Shown: positions 1 through 9,161 of the stretch, one piece after another
Numbering within the stretch: the first letter of the stretch is position 1
Layout of the letters: every line of letters begins with the position of its first letter
Origin: Betaproteobacteria bacterium
Lineage (GTDB): Bacteria; Pseudomonadota; Gammaproteobacteria; Burkholderiales; SG8-41
Assembly (NCBI GenBank): GCA_028292435.1
Contig: JAQGMI010000006.1
Location: 62,001-126,000 of the forward strand
Reading direction: 5' to 3'
Length of the DNA stretch: 64,000 nt
Notes under the pieces: generated by a model
Told to the model about the DNA's origin: nothing
Seen by the model: only the letters and a program-made list of their open reading frames with translations
Database searches by the model: none
Made by a program: the position numbers and the translations under genes

Positions 1-31
1 GCCCGGCCGTTTGGTAAACGTGGTAGTGTGA
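1..31 (+). CDS. leuS: Leucyl-tRNA synthetase, C-terminal tail (partial)
   Basis: Reading from base 2, the edge encodes PGRLVNVVV followed by TGA at 29-31. This matches the typical C-terminal end of bacterial LeuRS (a V-P-G-[KR]-L-[VL]-N-[IVL]-V type tail). Only the last nine codons are inside the window. The gene lies immediately before lptE, and leuS-lptE-holA is the usual betaproteobacterial order, which supports the call. LeuRS charges tRNA-Leu in the cytoplasm. Confidence 0.8.
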   Translation, partial: PGRLVNVVV

Positions 32-48
32 CCGTCGAGACCTTAAGC

Positions 49-570
49 ATGAATAAATCAACGTCATTGCCGCTACGCGTCTATGCCCTATTGATGGCGA
101 CGCTGCTCCTCGCGTCGTGCGGATTCCACCTGCGCGGCAAGGCCGACCTGCCGTTCGACTCGATGTACATAGTCGGCTCGCCCGGATTTACGACGCCGCT
201 CGCGCGCGCTGTCAGGTCGGGCAGCAAAACGCGCGTCACTGAAAATTCAAAAGAAGCGGACGTGACCCTGCAAATTCTAAGTGAAACGCGCGAACGCTCG
301 ATCCTTTCGTTGTCGTCAGCCGGCCGCGTGCTGGAATTGCAGTTGCGCTATCGCGTGAACTTTCGTTTGACCGACAAAGCGGGCAAGGAATTGATTGCGC
401 CCGATCAGATCCTGCTCAAACGCGATCTGCTTTACAGCGACTCCGATGTGCTCGGTAAAGAGCAGGAAGAGGCGCTGCTCTATCGCGACATGCAAAGCGA
501 CGCTGTCAACCAAGTCGTGCGCCGCTTGCAGGTGGCGCAACTCAATGCCGATGCGAAAGACCTGCGCTAA
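49..570 (+). CDS. lptE: LPS-assembly lipoprotein LptE
   Basis: Outer-membrane lipoprotein that plugs the LptD barrel and helps insert lipopolysaccharide into the outer leaflet. The 173-residue product starts with a lipoprotein signal peptide ending in the lipobox LLAS-C (lipidated Cys24), followed directly by GFHLRG, the usual start of mature LptE. An in-frame GTG at 28 would add seven residues and overlap the leuS stop, so I prefer the ATG at 49. The length is normal for the family. It lies between leuS and holA, its standard neighbours in betaproteobacteria, and is probably co-transcribed with both. Confidence 0.93.
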   Translation: MNKSTSLPLRVYALLMATLLLASCGFHLRGKADLPFDSMYIVGSPGFTTPLARAVRSGSKTRVTENSKEADVTLQILSETRERSILSLSSAGRVLELQLRYRVNFRLTDKAGKELIAPDQILLKRDLLYSDSDVLGKEQEEALLYRDMQSDAVNQVVRRLQVAQLNADAKDLR

Positions 571-606
571 AGCAGGATTGCGCGCTTCACGCCTTAGCGT
601 TGCATC

Positions 607-1626
607 GTGCGTATAACCACCGAACAACTCGCGCAACAACTCAAGCGCACGCTCGCGCCGCTCTACATCGTTTATGGCGATGAGCCGCTGTTAGCGCTCG
701 AGGCTGCCGATCGCATTCGCGCACGCGCGCGTGAAGACGGCCATGCCGAACGCGAAGTGCTGACCGCCGAACAGCATTTTGACTGGTCGCAGTTGAAAGT
801 CAGCCGGCAATCGCAATCATTATTCGCGAGCCGGCGTATCGTCGAAATCCGCATTCCCAGCGGCAAGCCGGGCAACGAAGGCAGCCAGGCGCTGCAGGAT
901 TACGCCGCCGATTTGCCACCCGACACGATCACGCTGATTGCGCTGCCCGACGTTGACTGGCGCGCGCAAAAAGGCGCGTGGTTCGGCGCACTCGATGCAG
1001 CCGGCGTGATGGTTGAAGCCGTGCAGGTCAAGCGCGACAAGCTGCCGGCATGGCTCGCCAGCCGCTTAAAAGCGCAGGACCAGACAGCCGACACCGAAAC
1101 GCTCGAGTTCATCGCCGACAAGGTCGAAGGCAATCTGCTCGCCGCGTATCAGGAAGTGCAGAAGCTGGCGCTGCTGTTTCCGCTCGGCGCACTGTCGTTC
1201 GACCAAATCAAGGCATCGGTGCTCGACGTTGCGCGGTTCGACGTGTTCGATCTGGGCGGCATCGTGCTCTCGGGCGACGCCACGCATCTCGTGCGCGTGC
1301 TCGACGGGCTCAAAGGCGAAGGTGCGGCAGCGCCGCTCATTCTGTGGTCGATGACGGAAGAGATTCGCGCCATCGGCCGCGTGCTCGCAGGCATGGCGGG
1401 CGGGCGACCGCTGCAGCAGGCGATGCGCGACGCGCGCGTCTGGGGACCGCGCCAGCAACTGGTCGAGCGCAACGTCGGCCGCTTCAACACGACGCAGATC
1501 GAGGCCGCGCTCGTGCACGCTGCCAGAATCGATCGCACGATCAAAGGGCTTGCGCGCGGCGACGTTTGGGATGAGCTGTTACAGCTGGGCCTGCGTTTCT
1601 CGCGCCGGCACGTCAAAGCCGCCTAG
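607..1626 (+). CDS. holA: DNA polymerase III subunit delta
   Basis: Delta subunit of the clamp loader, which opens the beta sliding clamp during DNA replication. The 339-residue product has the N-terminal PLYIVYGDEPLL stretch typical of HolA (a degenerate AAA+ P-loop region) and the middle FDVFDLGG-type segment, with normal length. It starts with GTG at 607, 36 bp after lptE. The lptE-holA pair is conserved across gamma- and betaproteobacteria, so an operon with leuS/lptE and perhaps proA is likely. No oddities seen. Confidence 0.93.
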   Translation: MRITTEQLAQQLKRTLAPLYIVYGDEPLLALEAADRIRARAREDGHAEREVLTAEQHFDWSQLKVSRQSQSLFASRRIVEIRIPSGKPGNEGSQALQDYAADLPPDTITLIALPDVDWRAQKGAWFGALDAAGVMVEAVQVKRDKLPAWLASRLKAQDQTADTETLEFIADKVEGNLLAAYQEVQKLALLFPLGALSFDQIKASVLDVARFDVFDLGGIVLSGDATHLVRVLDGLKGEGAAAPLILWSMTEEIRAIGRVLAGMAGGRPLQQAMRDARVWGPRQQLVERNVGRFNTTQIEAALVHAARIDRTIKGLARGDVWDELLQLGLRFSRRHVKAA

Positions 1627-1672
1627 CTGCGCGCGAACGCCTCTGGCCGCACGCGGCTGATAGAATCTGGCT

Positions 1673-2929
1673 GTGGACATTCAGACTTACATGACCAATG
1701 TCGGTAAACGCGCACGCGCTGCGGCACGGCTCGTCGCCAAAGCCGACGCCGCGACCAAAAACCGCGCACTCGTATTGACCGCCGAAGCGATCGAGCGCGA
1801 TGTCGCGCGCCTGCTTGCCGCCAATGCGCTTGACCTTGACGCGGCGCGCGCCAAAAAACTCGATGCGCCGTTGATCGATCGTCTGACGCTGAGCAAAAAA
1901 AGCATCGCCGAAATGGCCGATGGCCTGCGCCAGATCGCGCGTCTGCCCGATCCGATCGGTGAGATCAGCGAACTTGCCGAACAACCGTCTGGCATTAAAG
2001 TCGGGCGCATGCGCGTGCCGCTCGGCGTGATCGCGATCATTTATGAATCGCGGCCGAACGTAACGGCCGACGCCGCCGGCCTGTGCCTGAAAGCCGGCAA
2101 TGCATGCATCCTGCGCGGCGGTTCCGAAGCGCTGCACTCGAATCAGGCGATCGCCGCGTGCGTGCACGCAGGCCTCACAGCCGCCGGCCTGCCGGAGGAC
2201 GCAGTGCAGGTCGTCGAAACCACCGATCGCGCCGCGGTCGGCGAACTGCTGCGTATGAATGAATATGTCGACATCGTGGTGCCGCGCGGTGGCAAGGGAT
2301 TGATCGAACGCGTGATGCAGGAATCGCGGATTCCGATGATCAAGCATCTCGACGGCGTGTGCCACGTTTACATTGACGACAAAGCGGACATCGACAAAGC
2401 GATCCGCATTGCCGACAACGCGAAGACGCAGCGCCTCGGCACCTGCAACACGATGGAGACGCTGCTCGTCGCGCGCGGTATTGCCGAACGCGTCTTGCCG
2501 TCGCTTGCGAAAATCTACAAAGACAAAGGCATCGAGCTGCGCGGCGACGACGCGACGCGCAAGCTCGTGCCCGGCATCAACAGCGCGACGGAAGAAGACT
2601 GGTACACCGAATACCTGGCGCCGATTCTCGCGGTGCGCGTCGTCGACGATATCGATGCGGCGATGGACCACATAGCGCGCTACGGCTCTCAGCACACTGA
2701 CGCCATCGTGACCGAAGACAAAGCGCGCGCCGACCGTTTCATTCGCGAGGTCGATTCGAGTTCAGTCGTCGTCAATGCATCGACGCGCTTCGCCGATGGT
2801 TATGAGTACGGGCTCGGCGCGGAGATCGGCATTTCCACCGACAAACTGCACGCGCGCGGGCCGGTCGGCCTCGAAGGACTGACGTCGCGCAAATGGGTCG
2901 TCTTCGGTGAAGGCCAGATCAGGACTTAG
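1673..2929 (+). CDS. proA: Gamma-glutamyl phosphate reductase
   Basis: Second enzyme of proline biosynthesis, reducing gamma-glutamyl phosphate to glutamate semialdehyde with NADPH. The 418-residue length is standard. The catalytic cysteine is Cys258 in the [11 protein letters not shown] motif, and the C-terminal region carries the conserved [12 protein letters not shown] stretch. The start is GTG at 1673, 46 bp after holA. No proB is present in the window; in betaproteobacteria it normally sits elsewhere, with obg. Confidence 0.95.
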   Translation: MDIQTYMTNVGKRARAAARLVAKADAATKNRALVLTAEAIERDVARLLAANALDLDAARAKKLDAPLIDRLTLSKKSIAEMADGLRQIARLPDPIGEISELAEQPSGIKVGRMRVPLGVIAIIYESRPNVTADAAGLCLKAGNACILRGGSEALHSNQAIAACVHAGLTAAGLPEDAVQVVETTDRAAVGELLRMNEYVDIVVPRGGKGLIERVMQESRIPMIKHLDGVCHVYIDDKADIDKAIRIADNAKTQRLGTCNTMETLLVARGIAERVLPSLAKIYKDKGIELRGDDATRKLVPGINSATEEDWYTEYLAPILAVRVVDDIDAAMDHIARYGSQHTDAIVTEDKARADRFIREVDSSSVVVNASTRFADGYEYGLGAEIGISTDKLHARGPVGLEGLTSRKWVVFGEGQIRT

Positions 2930-3029
2930 CCGGCCGCCAATCGCGCAGCATTCACGGGCGCGGCGTTCACGGCGACTACGCCATTCTTTTCTCACGTTTC
3001 TCCCGTCTGCGGCCTAAAGGATTTCTGCA

Positions 3030-4817
3030 ATGTCCAAGATCGTTGAAGTTAAAGTCCCCGACATTGGCGATTTTAAAAATATTCCCATCATCGAAATCCT
3101 GGTGAAACCGGGCGACCGCGTTGAGGCCGAAGAGCCGCTGATCGCGCTCGAATCCGATAAGGCGACCATGGAAGTACCGTCACCGTCGGCGGGTATCGTC
3201 AAAGAACTCAAAGTCAAAGTCGGCGACAAGGTTTCGCAAGGCACGCTCGTGTTGATGCTCGAAGCCGGAGAGGCAAGTGCGGGAGCGTCCGCCGCTGCCG
3301 AGGCGCCTGCAAAATCTGCGGCGCCTGCACCGGTTCCTGCAGCCGCGACGCCGGCGCCAACCGCGGCATCGTTCGCCGGCGGCGCCGATATCGAATGCGA
3401 TGTAGTCGTGCTCGGCGCCGGGCCGGGCGGTTATTCGGCGGCGTTTCGTGCCGCCGATCTCGGCTTGAAAACCGTGATCGTCGAACGTTATGCGTCGCTG
3501 GGCGGCGTGTGCCTCAACGTCGGGTGCATTCCCTCGAAGGCGCTGCTGCACGTCGCCGCGGTGATGGATGAAGCCGCGCATTTCGCCGACCTTGGCGTGA
3601 GCTTCGGCAAGCCGGCGGTCGATCTATCAAAGCTGCGCGCGCACAAATCGAAAGTCGTCGGCAAGTTGACGGGTGGGCTGGCGGCAATGGCCAAAGCGCG
3701 CAAAGTGACCGTAGTGCGCGGCTACGGGCAGTTTCTCGATCCGCAGCATCTTGAAGTCGAAGCGACGCAGGGCGACGGCCAGGACAAAAGCGGCAAAAAA
3801 AGCGTCGTCAAATTCAAGCACGCGATCATTGCGGCCGGTTCGATGCCGGTCAAACTGCCGTTCGTGCCCGACGACCCACGGATTGTCGATTCGACCGGCG
3901 CGCTGACGCTGCCATCGATTCCAAAGCGCATGCTGGTCATTGGCGGCGGCATCATCGGGCTCGAGATGGCAACCGTCTATTCAACGCTCGGTAGCCGGAT
4001 TGACGTGGTCGAAATGCTCGACGGCCTCATGCAGGGCGCCGACCGCGACCTCGTCAATGTCTGGCGTAAATTCAATACGGCGCGTTTCGATAAAGTCATG
4101 CTTAAAACCAAAACGGTCGCCGCCGAAGCAACGTCGGACGGCATCAAAGTTAAATTCGAAGGCGAGCAGGCACCCGCAGAACCGCAGGTTTATGACTTCG
4201 TACTGGTCGGCGTCGGCCGCAGCCCCAACGGCAACAAGATCGGCGCCGACAAGGCCGGCATCGCTGTCGATCAGCGCGGCTATATTGCGGTCGACAAGCA
4301 GATGCGTACCAACGTTGCGCACATTTTCGCGATCGGCGATGTTATCGGGCAGCCGATGCTTGCGCACAAGGCGGTGCACGAAGGGCACGTCGCGGCCGAG
4401 GCTGCTGCGGGGCAAAAATCTTTTTTCGATGCGCGAGTGATTCCATCGGTTGCCTATACCGACCCGGAAGTCGCGTGGGTCGGCCTGACCGAAGACGAGG
4501 CCAAGAAACAAGGTATCAAAGTCGGTGTCGGTAAATTTCCGTGGGCCGCGAGCGGCCGCGCAATCGCCAATGGACGCGATGAGGGCTTCACTAAATTGAT
4601 TGTCGACGAAGCAACGCATCGTGTTGTCGGGGGCGGCATAGTCGGCACGCATGCCGGCGATCTAATCGGAGAGATAGCACTTGCGGTCGAGATGGGCGCC
4701 GATGCGGGCGACATCGGCCAGACCATACATCCGCATCCGACGCTCGGCGAATCGATCGGCATGGCGGCCGAAGTATTCGAAGGCGTGTGCACGGACCTCA
4801 TGCCGGCGAAGAAGTAA
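3030..4817 (+). CDS. lpdA: Dihydrolipoyl dehydrogenase (E3) with N-terminal lipoyl domain
   Basis: Flavoenzyme that reoxidises dihydrolipoamide in the pyruvate dehydrogenase complex. Residues 1 to about 80 form a lipoyl domain with the lipoylated lysine Lys44 in ESDKATMEVPS. An Ala/Pro-rich linker of about 35 residues follows, then the E3 core: FAD-binding GAGPGGYSA, redox-active disulfide C161/C166 in GGVCLNVGCIPSK, NAD-binding GGGIIGLEMA, and the C-terminal HPHPTLGES catalytic His motif. At 595 residues it has the size of lipoyl-E3 fusions typical of betaproteobacterial PDH. Those are normally encoded next to aceE and aceF, but here proA is directly upstream and no aceEF is visible. Confidence 0.93.
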   Translation: MSKIVEVKVPDIGDFKNIPIIEILVKPGDRVEAEEPLIALESDKATMEVPSPSAGIVKELKVKVGDKVSQGTLVLMLEAGEASAGASAAAEAPAKSAAPAPVPAAATPAPTAASFAGGADIECDVVVLGAGPGGYSAAFRAADLGLKTVIVERYASLGGVCLNVGCIPSKALLHVAAVMDEAAHFADLGVSFGKPAVDLSKLRAHKSKVVGKLTGGLAAMAKARKVTVVRGYGQFLDPQHLEVEATQGDGQDKSGKKSVVKFKHAIIAAGSMPVKLPFVPDDPRIVDSTGALTLPSIPKRMLVIGGGIIGLEMATVYSTLGSRIDVVEMLDGLMQGADRDLVNVWRKFNTARFDKVMLKTKTVAAEATSDGIKVKFEGEQAPAEPQVYDFVLVGVGRSPNGNKIGADKAGIAVDQRGYIAVDKQMRTNVAHIFAIGDVIGQPMLAHKAVHEGHVAAEAAAGQKSFFDARVIPSVAYTDPEVAWVGLTEDEAKKQGIKVGVGKFPWAASGRAIANGRDEGFTKLIVDEATHRVVGGGIVGTHAGDLIGEIALAVEMGADAGDIGQTIHPHPTLGESIGMAAEVFEGVCTDLMPAKK

Positions 4818-4949
4818 TTTAACCACGGCACTTTCGCTAACAAGTTCGCGGCGGCCGGTTGTCTGCGATAATCGGCGCATGCTTCTTCAAGCGAAGCACT
4901 ACATGTCAGCGCCATGCTGGCGGCGGCTCAAGTGCCGGAAATAAATGCC

Positions 4950-5420
4950 ATGCGAATTTGGGTCGATGCGGATGCATGCCCGAATCCGATCAAGGAAATC
5001 CTGTTCCGGGCTGCGGAACGCACCAAGATCGAATTGACGCTGGTCGCCAACAAACCGCTGCGCACGCCACCTTCCGCCTACATTAATACCATCCAGGTAG
5101 AGGCCGGGTTTGACGTGGCGGACGACAAGATTGCCAAGGAAATTCGTGCCGGCGATCTCGTGATTACGGCCGATATTCCGCTCGCCGCAGCCGCCATCGT
5201 CAAAGGCGGATATGTGCTCGACCCGCGCGGCGAGCGTTACACCTCAGACAATATTGAAGCGCGGCTTTCCATGCGGCGTTTCATGGATGAACTGCGTTCG
5301 AGCGGCGTGGACACCGGCGGTCCGCCGCCATTCAGCCAGGCAGACCGCCAGGCATTCGCGCGGCAATTGGAACAGTTTCTCGCGCAATTTGCTCCCAAAC
5401 CGCCGCCGGGGGGCGCATAA
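4950..5420 (+). CDS. UPF0178 (YaiI/YqxD, DUF188) family protein
   Basis: Conserved cytoplasmic protein of unproven function in a PIN-like/NYN fold family. The 156-residue product begins [15 protein letters not shown], the family's signature N-terminus with conserved acidic residues, and continues with [10 protein letters not shown] and [10 protein letters not shown] chose ATG 4950 because homologues begin at MRIWVDAD; an upstream in-frame ATG at 4914 would add 12 residues unlike the family. It stands alone after lpdA. The family assignment is firm and the biochemical role is not known to me. Confidence 0.9.
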   Translation: MRIWVDADACPNPIKEILFRAAERTKIELTLVANKPLRTPPSAYINTIQVEAGFDVADDKIAKEIRAGDLVITADIPLAAAAIVKGGYVLDPRGERYTSDNIEARLSMRRFMDELRSSGVDTGGPPPFSQADRQAFARQLEQFLAQFAPKPPPGGA

Positions 5421-5453
5421 TCTATACTTATCCTCTCATCCAAGGACATGCCA

Positions 5454-5615
5454 TTGGCTAAACCTAATTATCAGTTTGAAAAGCGCCAGAAAGAGTTGGC
5501 GAAAAAGAAAAAGAAAGAAGAGAAACGCCTGCGAAAACTCGCCGAGCATGGGCCCGAGCCCGAAGCGAACGAGCAGAGTCCCGTCACCCCGCCGCCCGAA
5601 GGCGAAAAGCCCTAA
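5454..5615 (+). CDS. Small Lys-rich conserved protein (53 aa), TTG start
   Basis: Short open frame encoding a highly basic protein that begins MAKPNYQFEKRQKELAKKKK and ends in an acidic, Pro-rich tail. Small proteins with this N-terminus recur in betaproteobacteria as unnamed hypotheticals (my recollection, not searched). The start is decided by the ribosome-binding site: AAGGA at 5442-5446 lies 7 nt before TTG 5454 but only 1 nt before the in-frame ATG at 5448. The Lys/Glu run suggests a charged helix that might bind nucleic acid, but that is a guess. Confidence 0.65.
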   Translation: MAKPNYQFEKRQKELAKKKKKEEKRLRKLAEHGPEPEANEQSPVTPPPEGEKP

Positions 5616-5641
5616 TTACACGCAGACCGTTGCGTTAGCTC

Positions 5642-6016
5642 ATGGCAGTTACCAAAACCAAGCTGGCAAAGTGCATCCATCATCGGGTCCGGTTGCGGCC
5701 GCCCGCGCGGCGCTTCCGCGGCGTGACCGAGCTGCGCATCATGGACGATGACTGGCTGGTGCAGGAAACCGAAGACGAGCAAGTGCGTATTCGCAATATC
5801 CGCACCGATCATGTGGCGGTGCTCGCGTTCAATCAGATTCGCGAATATGTAACCGACCCCAAGCGCGAATTCGATGGTTTGCGCCATGGATTTCTTGAAC
5901 TCAAAGTTCAGGTGTTTTTACGCGGGCCGGAACTCGTGATCGAACCACGCCCGTCTGCCGCAAAAGTTCCAGCGCCCAAAAAGACCGGTGCGGCGCGCAA
6001 GCGCAAGACCAGCTGA
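5642..6016 (+). CDS. Conserved hypothetical protein
   Basis: A 124-residue product of unknown function. The middle has the texture of a real protein (RIMDDDWLVQETEDEQVRI, then HGFLELKVQVFLRG), with a basic Ala/Pro/Lys tail. The first 30 residues are basic and less protein-like and no clear ribosome-binding site precedes ATG 5642, so translation could begin at the ATG for MDDDW near 5741. It lies 26 bp after the small Lys-rich gene. No catalytic motif or membrane segment is visible. Confidence 0.5.
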   Translation: MAVTKTKLAKCIHHRVRLRPPARRFRGVTELRIMDDDWLVQETEDEQVRIRNIRTDHVAVLAFNQIREYVTDPKREFDGLRHGFLELKVQVFLRGPELVIEPRPSAAKVPAPKKTGAARKRKTS

Positions 6017-6048
6017 ACCGTTGCAAATAACGCAACCGAGCGATGCGC

Positions 6049-6411
6049 TCAGCTGCGAACGCGCTTCACTAACTTGTAAAATCCCTCGACGTCGCGCGTT
6101 TGCCGAAGCTTGTCAGCGCGCAATTCGAGCCTGATCTTCAGCAAGTCGGCGCACAACGCCCACCCCTCGGGCGTCGCAAGCGGTTCGAACAAGGTTGCAA
6201 TCCCATCCGAATGAGCATCCGCCGGTCCTTCGCCGACGAGATAGCCGATCGCGCTTGCGACATGCGTTTCCGGCACCGCAAACGCGAGCTGGATGCCGCG
6301 TTGCAGATCGTCGTAATCGTTGGCCGCCGGACTCATGCCGGATGCGACGGCATTTCGACGGCTCGTCCACCCGGCGTCGAAATCTTGACGAGACTTCGTG
6401 GTAATTGGCAT
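6049..6411 (-). CDS. Hypothetical protein
   Basis: A 120-residue product starting MPITTKSRQDFDAGW. It is a mildly acidic soluble protein with no recognised domain; motifs such as YDDLQRGIQLAFAVPETHV and a basic C-terminus are visible. The open frame extends upstream to 6516, but the extension is Cys/His-rich and unlike a protein start, so I prefer ATG 6411. It is convergent with the preceding plus-strand gene. I do not recognise the family. Confidence 0.5.
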   Translation of the reverse strand: MPITTKSRQDFDAGWTSRRNAVASGMSPAANDYDDLQRGIQLAFAVPETHVASAIGYLVGEGPADAHSDGIATLFEPLATPEGWALCADLLKIRLELRADKLRQTRDVEGFYKLVKRVRS

Positions 6412-6597
6412 TAGAAACCTCCCATGACGCCAACAAGTGCAAATCCCATGCCCGTGACAAGCGCGGTGCATGGAAATTGCTGCTGCGTATGGGAGGATCA
6501 GCGCGTCGAATTGCATGGTGCAATAGGCGCGCGAGCGGCGTCATCTTAAGCGGTGCATGACGCCGTACTATGCCGGCGGACTACATACCGCCGTAAA

Positions 6598-6984
6598 TTA
6601 CATGCCTTTGGCGAGTGCGACCACGAGATTGCCCTCGCGACTTTCAACTTCTATTTCGTACTGGCGCTTGGGGTCCGCGTCTTCGACGCCGCGGTGGCCT
6701 TGCGCCGTCTGCTCTTTCTTGGGCCACACGAGAAAACCTTTGACGGGAACACCGCGCTCGATCGCTTCGCTCACGTTGGCGTGATGGCGCGCGCCGGTCG
6801 AACGCTCGAGATCTTTGTCCTCGCACAACGTATAGCGATAGACGCCGCTGCTAACGCGTTTCAGCTGGTCCGACCATAAGGTGACCCATAACGTCGAGCG
6901 ATCCTCAGTCCATTTCGATGAGTCGTACCGCGTGCCGCCCACGGTGCCCAGATGCTCCCATGCGACGGTGATTTTTGGTTTCAT
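6598..6984 (-). CDS. Hypothetical protein
   Basis: A 128-residue soluble protein beginning MKPKITVAWEHLGTVGGT. It contains alternating charged and hydrophobic segments (STLWVTLWSDQL, PVKGFLVWPKK) suggestive of beta strands. An AAGGT-like weak ribosome-binding site precedes the ATG. No known domain, signal or membrane segment was recognised. It has the same orientation as the hypothetical gene at 6049-6411 but is separated from it by about 190 bp. Confidence 0.5.
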   Translation of the reverse strand: MKPKITVAWEHLGTVGGTRYDSSKWTEDRSTLWVTLWSDQLKRVSSGVYRYTLCEDKDLERSTGARHHANVSEAIERGVPVKGFLVWPKKEQTAQGHRGVEDADPKRQYEIEVESREGNLVVALAKGM

Positions 6985-7330
6985 GCTTTGACCTTGTAAT
7001 AGTGGCAGGCTGGTAGTGCAACCGTGTATTTTAACCCGTATCGCGAAACAGAGCGTAGTACGTGCGCTTTTTCACAGGTGAATTAAGCATTTACCCGGAA
7101 AATGGCGCTCGTTTTTTGGCACTGGCAGCAGAATTCCGCCGCCCACCCCACCACAGTAACCCTGACAGCGTCACTAGTACTTGAAATTGAAGGCCTTTTC
7201 AGGGGCAATCCACAAGCGTAAACTATTGGCCACCCAACAGTCGCTATTGCACCGTTTTACGGCTCAAGCGTTATGCGTCTTACACCATGGCTGAGCACTG
7301 CAGAACGATAAGGCATAACGAGGAGAAGAT
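6985..7330. other. Intergenic region upstream of the kor operon
   Basis: About 350 bp without a convincing gene, between a minus-strand hypothetical and the plus-strand 2-oxoacid oxidoreductase operon. It should hold divergent promoters, but I could not assign a confident -35/-10 pair. It ends with a strong ribosome-binding site, AGGAGAAG at 7321-7328, serving the TTG start of the first operon gene. Confidence 0.4.
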
Positions 7331-9154
7331 TTGAAGCCGACCGATATTCACCAGCCCGATTATTTCCACAAAGTCGTTGATTGCCAGTGGGCCTGCCCCG
7401 CCCACACTCCCGTTCCCGAATACATCCGCCTGATCGCCGCCGGCCGCTACAGCGATGCCTACATGGTCAATTGGGAATCCAATGTGTTTCCCGGCGTGCT
7501 TGGCCGCACCTGCGACCGTCCCTGCGAACCGGCTTGCCGCCGCGGTCGCGTTGAAGAAAATAATGGTGAGAAACCTGAACCCGTTGCGATCTGCCGCTTA
7601 AAGCGCGTCGCCGCCGATTACAAAGACGACATCACTGAGCGACTGCCGAAAGCGCCCGCCCAGAAAAACGGCAAGCGCGTCGCATTAATCGGCGCCGGGC
7701 CCGCCTCGCTCACCGTCGCGCGCGATCTTGCGCCGCTTGGTTACGACGTCACCGTGTTCGATGGCGACAAACAGGCCGGCGGCATGATCCGCACGCAGAT
7801 TCCGAAATTTCGCTTGCCCGAATCGGTGATCGACGAGGAAGTCAATTACATCCTGAACATCGGCGTTAATTTCCGCGGTGGCCAACACATCGACAGCCTG
7901 AAGCAGGTAGTGTCTGAAAAATACGACGCAGTCTTCGTCGGCACCGGCGCTCCGCGCGGCCGCGATCTTGAGCTCCCGGGACGCAAAGAAGCAGCGAAAA
8001 ACATTCACATCGGTATCGACTGGCTGAACAGCGTGTCGTTCGGGCACATTGAGAAAATCGGCAAGCGCGTCATCGTGCTTGGCGGCGGCAACACCGCGAT
8101 GGACTGCTGCCGTTCATCGAAGCGGCTCGGCGGCGACGATGTCAAAGTGATCGTGCGCTCGGGCTTCGAAGAAATGAAAGCGAGCCCGTGGGAAAAAGAA
8201 GACGCTCAGCATGAAGGCATTCCGATCCTGAACTTCCTCGTGCCCAAATCATTTACGCACGATCAGGGCAAGCTCACCGGCATGCTGTTCGAAAAAGTGA
8301 AGGCCGAGTACGACGCCAAAGGGCGCCGCAATCTCGTGCCGACGGGCGAACCGGACCAGCATTTCGAATGCGACGACGTGCTGGTTGCCGTCGGCCAGGA
8401 AAATGCATTCCCCTGGATTGAACGCGACATTGGCATTGAGTTCGACAAGTGGGGCATGCCGGTCGTCGACAAAGTCACGATGCAATCGACGATCCCGAAT
8501 GTGTTCTTCGGCGGCGATTCGGCGTTCGGTCCCAAAAACATTATCTGGGCCGTCGCGCACGGCCATGAAGCAGCGATTTCAATCGACAAGCTGTGCAATG
8601 GCGAAGATGTCAAAGATCGTCCGGCGCCGATGGTCAATCTCCAGTCCCAGAAGATGGGCATACACGAGTGGAGCTACGACAACGCGATCTCGAACGATCA
8701 GCGCTACAAGGTCCCGCTTAAAGACCAGAAAATCGCGCTGAAGAACATCAAGGTCGAAGTCGAACTCGGGTTCGATCCGAAGCTTGCGCTTGCCGAAGCC
8801 GAGCGCTGCTTAAATTGCGACGCCCAGACGGTATTCAGCGAGAAGCTGTGCATCGAATGCGACGCCTGTGTCGACATCTGCCCGATGGACTGCATCACCT
8901 TCACCGATAACGGCGACGAAAAAGAGCTGCGCACACGATTGAAGGCACCGGCCGACAATCTGACGCAAGACGTCTACGTCTCCACCACGCTCAAGACCGG
9001 CCGGATCATGGCCAAGGACGAGGACGTGTGCCTGCATTGCGGATTGTGCGCCGAACGCTGCCCGACAGGTGCGTGGGACATGCAGAAATTCCTGCTGCAG
9101 ATGACGTACGCCGGTCCGGGCTGCCGTAACAAGCCGCAACGCAAAGCCGCCTGA
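7331..9154 (+). CDS. FAD/Fe-S NAD(P)H oxidoreductase subunit of 2-oxoacid oxidoreductase (KorC-like)
   Basis: A 607-residue GltD-like flavoprotein that probably passes electrons between NAD(P) and the KorAB complex. Its N-terminus has GltD-type Fe-S cysteines (CQWACP and CDRPCEPACRRG). Two dinucleotide-binding folds follow (GAGPASLTVA for FAD, GGGNTAMDC for NAD(P)). The C-terminus has two ferredoxin-type clusters (CIECDACVDICP and CLHCGLCAERCP). The start is TTG 7331 behind AGGAGAAG. It is followed 7 bp later by the alpha subunit. The same composition (62-67, 37 and 66-72 kDa class subunits) is known for the 2-oxoglutarate:NADP oxidoreductase of Thauera/Azoarcus; substrate assignment here is inference. 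Confidence 0.85.
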   Translation: MKPTDIHQPDYFHKVVDCQWACPAHTPVPEYIRLIAAGRYSDAYMVNWESNVFPGVLGRTCDRPCEPACRRGRVEENNGEKPEPVAICRLKRVAADYKDDITERLPKAPAQKNGKRVALIGAGPASLTVARDLAPLGYDVTVFDGDKQAGGMIRTQIPKFRLPESVIDEEVNYILNIGVNFRGGQHIDSLKQVVSEKYDAVFVGTGAPRGRDLELPGRKEAAKNIHIGIDWLNSVSFGHIEKIGKRVIVLGGGNTAMDCCRSSKRLGGDDVKVIVRSGFEEMKASPWEKEDAQHEGIPILNFLVPKSFTHDQGKLTGMLFEKVKAEYDAKGRRNLVPTGEPDQHFECDDVLVAVGQENAFPWIERDIGIEFDKWGMPVVDKVTMQSTIPNVFFGGDSAFGPKNIIWAVAHGHEAAISIDKLCNGEDVKDRPAPMVNLQSQKMGIHEWSYDNAISNDQRYKVPLKDQKIALKNIKVEVELGFDPKLALAEAERCLNCDAQTVFSEKLCIECDACVDICPMDCITFTDNGDEKELRTRLKAPADNLTQDVYVSTTLKTGRIMAKDEDVCLHCGLCAERCPTGAWDMQKFLLQMTYAGPGCRNKPQRKAA

Positions 9155-9161
9155 GGACGGA

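Noticed and set aside
1613-2695. Minus-strand 360-codon frame over proA
   Set aside because: Entirely antisense to a clearly functional proA and without any protein-like motif.
7110-7150. TGGCACTGGCAGCAG as a sigma-54 promoter
   Set aside because: The -24 TGGCAC half is present, but the -12 element is GCAG instead of TTGC(A/T), and no enhancer-binding regulator is nearby.
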